Shown here piece by piece: positions 59,434 through 64,000 of a stretch of DNA of 64,000 nt. The position numbers and the translations under genes were made by a program. The stretch lies in NCBI RefSeq assembly GCF_023369855.1, contig NZ_JAMBPP010000007.1:47477-111476 (forward strand), given 5' to 3'. Position 1 is the first letter of the stretch; each line of letters starts with the position of its first letter. The stretch comes from Actinotalea alkalitolerans. Lineage in GTDB: Bacteria > Actinomycetota > Actinomycetes > Actinomycetales > Cellulomonadaceae. The notes under the pieces are model-generated. The model was not told where the DNA came from. It ran no database searches and saw only the letters and a list, made by a program, of their open reading frames with translations.

Positions 59434-60411
59434 GTGTCTCGTGGACCGACCCCGGACCCCGACCACGAGGGGGGCGAGCAGGACTCCCGGCCCCGGGTCC
59501 TCGTGCTCGCCGCGACGCCGTTGCTGAGCCTGGTGATCGAGCCCACGCCTCCCGACGACGCGCCCCAGGTGCACCTGCACCTCGGTGGTCAGGGGCTGTG
59601 GCTGGCTCGCATGGCCTCGGTGCTCGAGGCCGACGTCGTGGTCTGCGGACCCTTCGGGGGAGAGTCGGGTGAGGTGCTCGCCCACCTGGTCGAGCACGAG
59701 GGGATCGGCGTGCGTCCGACCCCCTACGCAGGGGCCAACGGCACCTCGATCCTGGATCATCGTGACGGCGCCCAGGTCGAGGTGGTCCGGACCACGCCGT
59801 CGCCGCTCGACCGCCACGAGATCGACGACCTCTACGGCACCGTCCTGGTCGGGTCACTGGACGTCGACGTCGTGGTGGTTGCCGGGGCCGACCCGCCCAC
59901 GACGCTGCCGGCCGACGTCTTCGGCCGGCTGGCCGACGACCTGCGCGCCACGGGCCGGACGGTGGTCGCCGACCTCTCGGGGGAGGCCACCCGGGCCGTG
60001 CTCGGTCCCGGGGTGGACGTCCTGAAGATGAGTCACTCGGAGATGCTCGACGGGGGGTTCGCCGAGCGCAGGTCGCGGGCGGGTCTGGTCGACGGCGCTC
60101 GTCGGATGCTTGCCGACGGGGTGCGCGCCATGGTGGTCTCGCGTGCGCAGGACCCGACCCTGGTGGTCACCCGGGAGCGGGCCGTGGAGGTCAGGGTTCC
60201 GCACGTGACGCCGGTCGAGCACCGTGGCGCCGGGGACTCGATGACCGCGGGGATCGCCGTCGGCCTCGGGCGCGGGCTCGACCTGGAGGAGGCGGTCCGG
60301 CTGGGAGCCGCCGCGGGGGCGCTCAACGTGGCGCGGCACGGACTGGGCACCGGTCGGCGCGAGCAGATCGAGCGCTTCGCGCACGAGGTGGCCGTCCACG
60401 AGATCACCTGA
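59434..60411 (+). CDS. PfkB-family carbohydrate kinase
   Basis: 325 residues; GTG at 59434 with GAGGAGGAG upstream. HLGGQGLWLARMASVL near residue 45 is the substrate-binding turn. The C-terminal ATP site is present as VEHRGAGDSMTAGIAVGLGRG near 265-285, with GAGD and its catalytic Asp. LSGEATRAVLGPGVDVLKMSHSEML near 180 is the other half of the ATP cleft. Family includes 1-phosphofructokinase, ribokinase and adenosine kinase; a tagatose/fructose-phosphate-type kinase is likely, but the sugar is not fixed. It precedes surE by 75 bases on the same strand. Confidence 0.87.
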   Translation: MSRGPTPDPDHEGGEQDSRPRVLVLAATPLLSLVIEPTPPDDAPQVHLHLGGQGLWLARMASVLEADVVVCGPFGGESGEVLAHLVEHEGIGVRPTPYAGANGTSILDHRDGAQVEVVRTTPSPLDRHEIDDLYGTVLVGSLDVDVVVVAGADPPTTLPADVFGRLADDLRATGRTVVADLSGEATRAVLGPGVDVLKMSHSEMLDGGFAERRSRAGLVDGARRMLADGVRAMVVSRAQDPTLVVTRERAVEVRVPHVTPVEHRGAGDSMTAGIAVGLGRGLDLEEAVRLGAAAGALNVARHGLGTGRREQIERFAHEVAVHEIT

Positions 60412-60445
60412 CCGGCCTGCCGCGTGGCACGCCCCGTGCGGCAGG

Positions 60446-60480
60446 CCGGACCGGACCGGACCGGACAGGACAGGACAGGA
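60446..60480 (+). repeat. Pentamer tandem array ending in the surE ribosome site
   Basis: Four CCGGA units followed by three CAGGA units, uninterrupted. The last unit runs into GG to make the AGGAGG site 6 bases before the surE start. Confidence 0.85.
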
Positions 60481-60486
60481 GGCAGC

Positions 60487-61260
60487 ATGAGAGCGCTCAT
60501 CACCAACGACGACGGGATCGAGTCCGAGGGCCTCGCGGTGCTCGCACGGGTCGCCCTCGCCGCAGGGTACGAGGTGACCGTCGTGGCACCCGCCCACGAG
60601 TACTCGGGGGCCAGCGCGTCCCTGCTCGGTGTCGAGCGGGACGGCACGCTGGTCAGGCGTCCGCAGCCCTGTCCCGGGCTGCCCGAGGGCGTCCCGTCGT
60701 TCGCGGTGGGCGCCTCGCCGGGGCTCATCGCGTTCCTGGCGGCGCACGATGCCTTCGGGCCTCGACCCGACGTCGTGCTCAGCGGGGTCAACCGGGGGCC
60801 CAACACGGGCAACGCGGTGATCCACTCGGGGACGGTCGGCGCGGCGTTCTCGGCGATGACGCACGGCATCCATGGTCTGGCGGTCTCGTGCGCTGCTGCC
60901 CGGCCCCGCCACTGGGGGACGGCCGAGCGGGTCGCCGCGCACGGGCTCGCCTGGCTGACGGGGCGCGAGGCGTCGGGCGGGGTGCTCAACGTCAACGTCC
61001 CGGACGTGCCGCTGGCCGAGCTGCGCGGGGTCCGGCAGGCGCCGCTGGCGTCCTTCGGCGCGGTGCAGGCGACGGTCGACGAGGTCGAGGGTGGCGACCT
61101 GACCGTGACCTACGCCGAGATCGACCCGACCACCGACGTGGACTCCGACGCCGGGCTGCTCGCGGCCGGCTGGGCGACCCTCACCCTGCTGCGCGCCCCG
61201 TGCTTCGACCCCGACGTGACGCTGCCCGAGCACCGGGGCGGCTGGCCCGGCGAGGGGTGA
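60487..61260 (+). CDS. surE: 5'/3'-nucleotidase SurE
   Basis: 257 residues; ATG at 60487. The N-terminal ALITNDDGIESEGL holds the metal-binding Asp pair. VVAPAHEYSGASASL near residue 32-46 has the active Ser, and VLSGVNRGPNTGNAVIHSGTVGAA near 97-120 the Asn and Ser/Thr residues. SurE dephosphorylates nucleoside monophosphates and short polyphosphates and is a stationary-phase factor. A pentamer repeat array forms its ribosome site. The kinase gene upstream may be cotranscribed. Confidence 0.95.
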   Translation: MRALITNDDGIESEGLAVLARVALAAGYEVTVVAPAHEYSGASASLLGVERDGTLVRRPQPCPGLPEGVPSFAVGASPGLIAFLAAHDAFGPRPDVVLSGVNRGPNTGNAVIHSGTVGAAFSAMTHGIHGLAVSCAAARPRHWGTAERVAAHGLAWLTGREASGGVLNVNVPDVPLAELRGVRQAPLASFGAVQATVDEVEGGDLTVTYAEIDPTTDVDSDAGLLAAGWATLTLLRAPCFDPDVTLPEHRGGWPGEG

Positions 61261-61305
61261 CGACGCGCCGGGAGCGGGGCGCCGCGAGAGGGCACGCGGA
61301 AGGTT

Positions 61306-61333
61306 TTGTGTCGCAGAACTGTAGTGCTACATT
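61306..61333 (+). promoter_or_regulatory. Promoter of the membrane protein-GntR operon
   Basis: TTGTGT (61306-61311), 16 bases, TACATT (61328-61333). The segment is AT-rich relative to all neighbours. Confidence 0.65.
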
Positions 61334-61344
61334 GGTACAAGTTC
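61316..61344 (+). promoter_or_regulatory. Probable GntR/YtrA operator
   Basis: An outer dyad, GAACT (61316-61320) with AGTTC (61340-61344), encloses an inner one, TGTAG-TG-CTACA (61320-61331), on the -10 element. The regulator encoded by the second gene of the operon is the natural candidate to bind it and shut off its own operon. Confidence 0.5.
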
Positions 61345-61363
61345 GCTACACAAAGGAGTCCTG

Positions 61364-62302
61364 ATGCAGGCCACCGCGTTCCTCCTGATCGGCTTCACGG
61401 TGCACGCCGTGATCATGATCGTGCTGTACAGCCGTGGAGCGAGTCGCGCCGCGCGGGCTCACCGCTTCGCCCGTACCGTCGACCTCGCGCTCGACGAGAC
61501 GAACGAGCCCGCCGTGACACGTCGGCTCGCCCGGCGGGAGAGGGCGGGCGCGATCGGCGTGATCGTCGCGGTGTGGTCCGTCGCGGCCTGGCTGTACGTC
61601 GGCACGGACCTGTTCGAGCGCATCACCTACGCGCCGTTCCTGGTCGTCGCCGCGGTCTTCGCCGGGCACGCGACCGGGAACGGCGTCGTGGCCTGGCGCG
61701 AGTCCACCCGGCCGACGGCGTCCGCCGGGCCCCGGATCGCCCGGGCGTCGACCCCCACCCATGCCGACTACGTGCCCGGGTACGAGCGGTGGTCCACCTG
61801 GGTCCTGGCGGGTGCGTCCGCGCTCCTCGCGGCGGCCGCGGCCCTCGTGGACCGGACCGGTCTGCTCGATCTCGGCGAGGTCCCCGCGGGGCTGCTCGTG
61901 CTGTGCGGCGTGGTGCCCGCCGCGGTCGTCGTGGTGGACGAGCTGCTCGCGCACCGGCTCGTCCAGCAGCGTCAGGTCGCGACCACGAGCCTCGAGCTGG
62001 CGTGGGACGACGCCCTGCGGGCCAGGACGCTGCGTGATCTGACCACCCTCTCGCTGTTCGTCGGTGCCGCGGGGCCCGTGGTGCTGTCGGGGGTCATCAG
62101 TGACGGCCTCGAGGGCGGCTGGCCGGCGAACCCCGCGGTCGGCGTCACTCTCGCGGTGCTGCCGATCATCCTCGTCGCGGGCGCGGTGATGACGGTCGTG
62201 AGCCTGGTGAGCAACCCTCAGCGGCACTTCCGGCAGCGGCTGTGGCCCGCGCCGGTCCCGGCTGACCAGGCAGCCCAGGCGGGACAGGCGGCCCACCGAT
62301 GA
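61364..62302 (+). CDS. Multi-pass membrane protein, unknown function
   Basis: 312 residues; ATG at 61364 with AAAGGAG upstream. About seven hydrophobic helices: residues 3-22, 62-80, 88-105, 145-163, 172-194, 225-244 and 253-276. A charged helix-turn between 1 and 2 (FARTVDLALDETNEPAVTRRLARRE) lies in the cytoplasm. Not an ABC-2 or MFS protein by pattern. The overlap (ATGA) with a YtrA-type GntR regulator suggests a role in cell-envelope stress or signalling like YtrA-controlled genes, but nothing specific can be claimed. Confidence 0.72.
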   Translation: MQATAFLLIGFTVHAVIMIVLYSRGASRAARAHRFARTVDLALDETNEPAVTRRLARRERAGAIGVIVAVWSVAAWLYVGTDLFERITYAPFLVVAAVFAGHATGNGVVAWRESTRPTASAGPRIARASTPTHADYVPGYERWSTWVLAGASALLAAAAALVDRTGLLDLGEVPAGLLVLCGVVPAAVVVVDELLAHRLVQQRQVATTSLELAWDDALRARTLRDLTTLSLFVGAAGPVVLSGVISDGLEGGWPANPAVGVTLAVLPIILVAGAVMTVVSLVSNPQRHFRQRLWPAPVPADQAAQAGQAAHR

Positions 62303-62655
62303 TGCTCGTGGTCGACCCTGCCTCGCACGTCCCGCCCTACGAGCAGGTCCGGGCCCAGATCGACACCCTGGTGTCCCAGGGAGGTCTGGTCCCCGGGCAC
62401 CGGCTGCCCACGGTGCGCAGGCTCGCCGAGGACCTGGGGCTGGCCGCCAACACGGTGGCGCGGGCCTACCGCGAGCTCGAGCAGAACGGGGTCGTGATCA
62501 CCAGGGGGCGGGCAGGTACCTTCGTCGCCCTGCGCGGCGCGGACCGCGAGCGTGAGGCCCGGATCGCTGCGGGGCAGTTCGCCCAGCGGGTCAGGGAGCT
62601 GGAGGTCGACCCGGTCCGGGCGCTCGACCTCGCCCGGGAGGCCCTGGAGCGCTGA
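62299..62655 (+). CDS. GntR-family regulator, YtrA subfamily
   Basis: 118 residues, the short YtrA type with a DNA-binding head and only two helices after it. Winged helix-turn-helix: PPYEQVRAQIDTLVSQGGLVPGHRLPTVRRLAEDLGLAANTVARAYRELEQNGVVITRGRAGTFV, residues 12-76. ATG at 62299 overlaps the membrane gene's stop. Such regulators repress operons they belong to and are relieved by envelope-active compounds. The dyad at 61316-61344 is its probable site. Confidence 0.9.
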   Translation: MMLVVDPASHVPPYEQVRAQIDTLVSQGGLVPGHRLPTVRRLAEDLGLAANTVARAYRELEQNGVVITRGRAGTFVALRGADREREARIAAGQFAQRVRELEVDPVRALDLAREALER

Positions 62656-62716
62656 CCGGGCGGTGTCGGCGGGGGTCGCCGGTGCCCGAGGCGCTGACGT
62701 GCGTGGTTCGTGGGAC

Positions 62717-63448
62717 TCAGCGGGCGTAGCGCGCCACGAAGTTCGCCAGGATGCGGGGAGGCTGGTCGACGACCGCGCCGCTGACCGCCTCGATGACCTG
62801 GGTGAGCTCGTCGGGCGGGAAGTACCCGGCATGGCGGTAGACCTCGACCCGGGCCACGATCCCGGGCACGTCCAGCTCGGGATGGAACTGCGTGGCGTAC
62901 AGGTTCTCCTTGATCCGGAAGGCCTGCACCGGGCAGTGCGGCGAGGTCGCGAGCACCACGGCGCCGGGTGGAGGGGTCCGAACGGCCTCCTTGTGCCCGA
63001 CGAAGGCGTCGAACGTGCTGGGCAGGCCCGCGAAGAGCGGGTCCTTGCGGCCCGCCGCCGTCAGGGTGATGGGGACCGCGCCGACCGGCTCGCCGTAGGT
63101 GCGGTCGATCACCCCGCCCTGGTGGACGCCCAGGGTGCCGACCCCGTAGCAGGCGCCGAGGAAGGGCATGTCACGTGCGACCACCTCGTCCAGGAGGGAC
63201 GAGATCTCCCGCTCGACCCTCAGCTGGCCCGGGGACTTGGACTCGACCGGGTCGCTCGCGTTGAAGGGGCTGCCGCCGATGATGACCCCGGCGTAGCGGC
63301 GCAGGTCGATGTCGGGCAGCGAGGACGCCTCCGCCCGGACCCGGTGGAGCTGGTCGGGTGCGAGACCGCCGAACCGCAGCAGGGCCTCGTACTCCCCGTC
63401 GGCGGCTGCGTCGTCGGCACGTGTCGCGAGCAGCAGGAACGGGGTCAC
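62717..63448 (-). CDS. Class I glutamine amidotransferase (GMP-synthase-like)
   Basis: 243 residues. VIIGGSPFNASDP near residue 57 is the oxyanion strand. FLGACYGVGTLG near 98 has the nucleophile Cys, where most relatives read GxCxGxQ. QFHPELDVPG near 190 holds the His-x-Glu pair. GTG at 63448 follows TAGGCT by 6 bases (leaderless). Proteins of this size not fused to a synthase remove ammonia from glutamine or act on glutamyl conjugates; no partner synthetase adjoins. Confidence 0.87.
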   Translation of the reverse strand: MTPFLLLATRADDAAADGEYEALLRFGGLAPDQLHRVRAEASSLPDIDLRRYAGVIIGGSPFNASDPVESKSPGQLRVEREISSLLDEVVARDMPFLGACYGVGTLGVHQGGVIDRTYGEPVGAVPITLTAAGRKDPLFAGLPSTFDAFVGHKEAVRTPPPGAVVLATSPHCPVQAFRIKENLYATQFHPELDVPGIVARVEVYRHAGYFPPDELTQVIEAVSGAVVDQPPRILANFVARYAR

Positions 63449-63454
63449 GGCCGG

Positions 63455-63460
63455 AGCCTA
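63455..63460 (-). promoter_or_regulatory. -10 hexamer TAGGCT, leaderless amidotransferase gene
   Basis: On the minus strand: TAGGCT, 6 bases, then GTG at 63448. Confidence 0.6.
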
Positions 63461-63668
63461 ACCCGTCGGTGTGGAGGGTTCGATCTGGTTCCTCCTGGTG
63501 CATTCGCCCCGGGTGCCGTAGTGTCGTGCCCGAAGTTGCAGTGCTTGCACGTCTCGACTGTGCCGAACCCCCGGGTCCGGTACGCCTTCCTTACCAGGAG
63601 CGGACGACGAACACCGCGATGAGCGGCCCGAACGTCGGGTCCGATTGACACTCCTGAAGGAGACAAAC

Positions 63669-63872
63669 ATGGCTACTGGCACCGTGAAGTGGTTCAACGC
63701 CGAAAAGGGCTTCGGCTTCATCGCTCCCGACGACGGCGGCGCCGACGTCTTCGCGCACTACAGCGCGATCGCGTCGAGCGGGTACCGCTCGCTCGAGGAG
63801 AACCAGAAGGTCGAGTTCGAGGTCAAGCAGGGCCCCAAGGGCCCCCAGGCGGACGACATCCGCCCGCTCTGA
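63669..63872 (+). CDS. Cold-shock protein CspA family
   Basis: 67 residues; ATG at 63669 with GAAGGAG upstream. One cold-shock domain: [18 protein letters not shown] contains RNP1 (KGFGFI) and DVFAHYSAI is RNP2. Binds single-stranded nucleic acid and melts mRNA structure. The 220 bases upstream are gene-free; a possible -10 TAGTGT lies at 63519-63524, which would give a leader of about 140 bases, as is usual for cold-shock genes. Confidence 0.95.
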   Translation: MATGTVKWFNAEKGFGFIAPDDGGADVFAHYSAIASSGYRSLEENQKVEFEVKQGPKGPQADDIRPL

Positions 63873-63881
63873 CTCTTGTTC

Positions 63882-63899
63882 GGTGAGCTGACGCTCACC
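63882..63899 (+). terminator. Terminator hairpin after csp
   Basis: GGTGAGC (63882-63888), loop TGAC, GCTCACC (63893-63899), 9 bases past the stop; no U-run. Confidence 0.6.
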
Positions 63900-63918
63900 A
63901 TCGATCCACACCGAACGC

Positions 63919-64000
63919 CCCCCCCCCCCCCCCCGCCGGGCGGGGGGGCCCGGGCGGGGGGGGGGGGGGGGGCGGGGGCCGGGGCGGGCGGGCGCGCCCC
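63919..64000. other. G/C homopolymer at window end, probable assembly artefact
   Basis: A run of about 18 C, then long G runs broken by short GC strings. No A or T is present after about 63918. Ordinary code here contains all four bases, so this looks like low-quality read ends at a contig edge. Confidence 0.75.

Noticed and set aside
63919..64000. G-quadruplex or telomere-like element at the window end
   Set aside because: The runs are irregular and lack A/T completely; a sequencing artefact is more likely.
1..64000. CRISPR array, prophage, transposon or restriction/defence system
   Set aside because: No repeat-spacer pattern, transposase, integrase or nuclease-type defence gene was found on either strand.

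Overview
The window is chromosomal DNA from a very GC-rich actinobacterium. Coding genes use almost only G or C in the third codon position, GTG starts are common, and neighbouring genes often overlap by the 4 bases ATGA or GTGA. A secreted GH26-type glycosidase, an anaerobic ribonucleotide reductase and the overall gene content fit a facultatively anaerobic, plant-polymer-degrading member of the Cellulomonadaceae or a close relative. That placement is inference, since no rRNA is present. From memory of model genomes, the left half keeps a gene neighbourhood shared with Mycobacterium and Streptomyces: acetyl-CoA synthetase, SerB-like HAD, Ssd/Tad pilus genes, DUF1998 helicase, BldG-like STAS protein, H+-pyrophosphatase, topoisomerase I, thymidylate kinase, DNA polymerase III delta prime and a TAP-type hydrolase.

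Layout. 1-8.4 kb: acs (3' end cut by the window edge), a Pro-rich membrane protein, an OFA-type MFS carrier with a 57-residue partner protein, an old-yellow-enzyme oxidoreductase, malic enzyme and a degenerate Fic-like protein. 8.4-14.4 kb: a HAD phosphatase facing a seven-gene Tad/Flp pilus operon. 14.4-20.8 kb: the DUF1998 helicase, then nrdD, nrdG and a second NrdG-like radical SAM gene behind tandem NrdR-type boxes. 20.9-29 kb: an orphan anti-anti-sigma factor, a HAD hydrolase, an ECF sigma factor with an overlapping membrane partner, then an overlapping hppA-methyltransferase-PAP2 operon. 29-39.5 kb: topA, a CDGSH protein head-to-head with a heme-oxygenase-like enzyme, an oxidoreductase, tmk-holB, a PLP enzyme, a secreted lipoprotein hydrolase and tRNA-Thr(CGT).

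39.6-47 kb: two convergent ATPase/permease ABC exporter pairs, a NarL-type two-component system and a DUF4153-type membrane protein. 46.9-54.9 kb: a monooxygenase, a stand-alone LigD-type primase-polymerase, a 972-residue LuxR-family ATPase regulator with a small coupled gene, and several small conserved proteins. 55-64 kb: HAD and HATPase proteins, the GH26-like enzyme, PspC, a PfkB kinase, surE, a GntR-controlled membrane protein, a glutamine amidotransferase and a cold-shock protein. The last 80 or so bases are G/C homopolymer and look like a contig-edge artefact.

A recurring regulatory theme is that at least eleven genes start 6-7 bases after a TAnnnT -10 hexamer and have no Shine-Dalgarno sequence, which marks them as leaderless. 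No CRISPR array, phage, insertion sequence or recognisable defence island was seen. The best candidates for something undescribed are the second NrdG-like protein, the degenerate Fic-like protein, a possible small RNA near 8.6 kb and the pentamer array that forms the surE ribosome-binding site.
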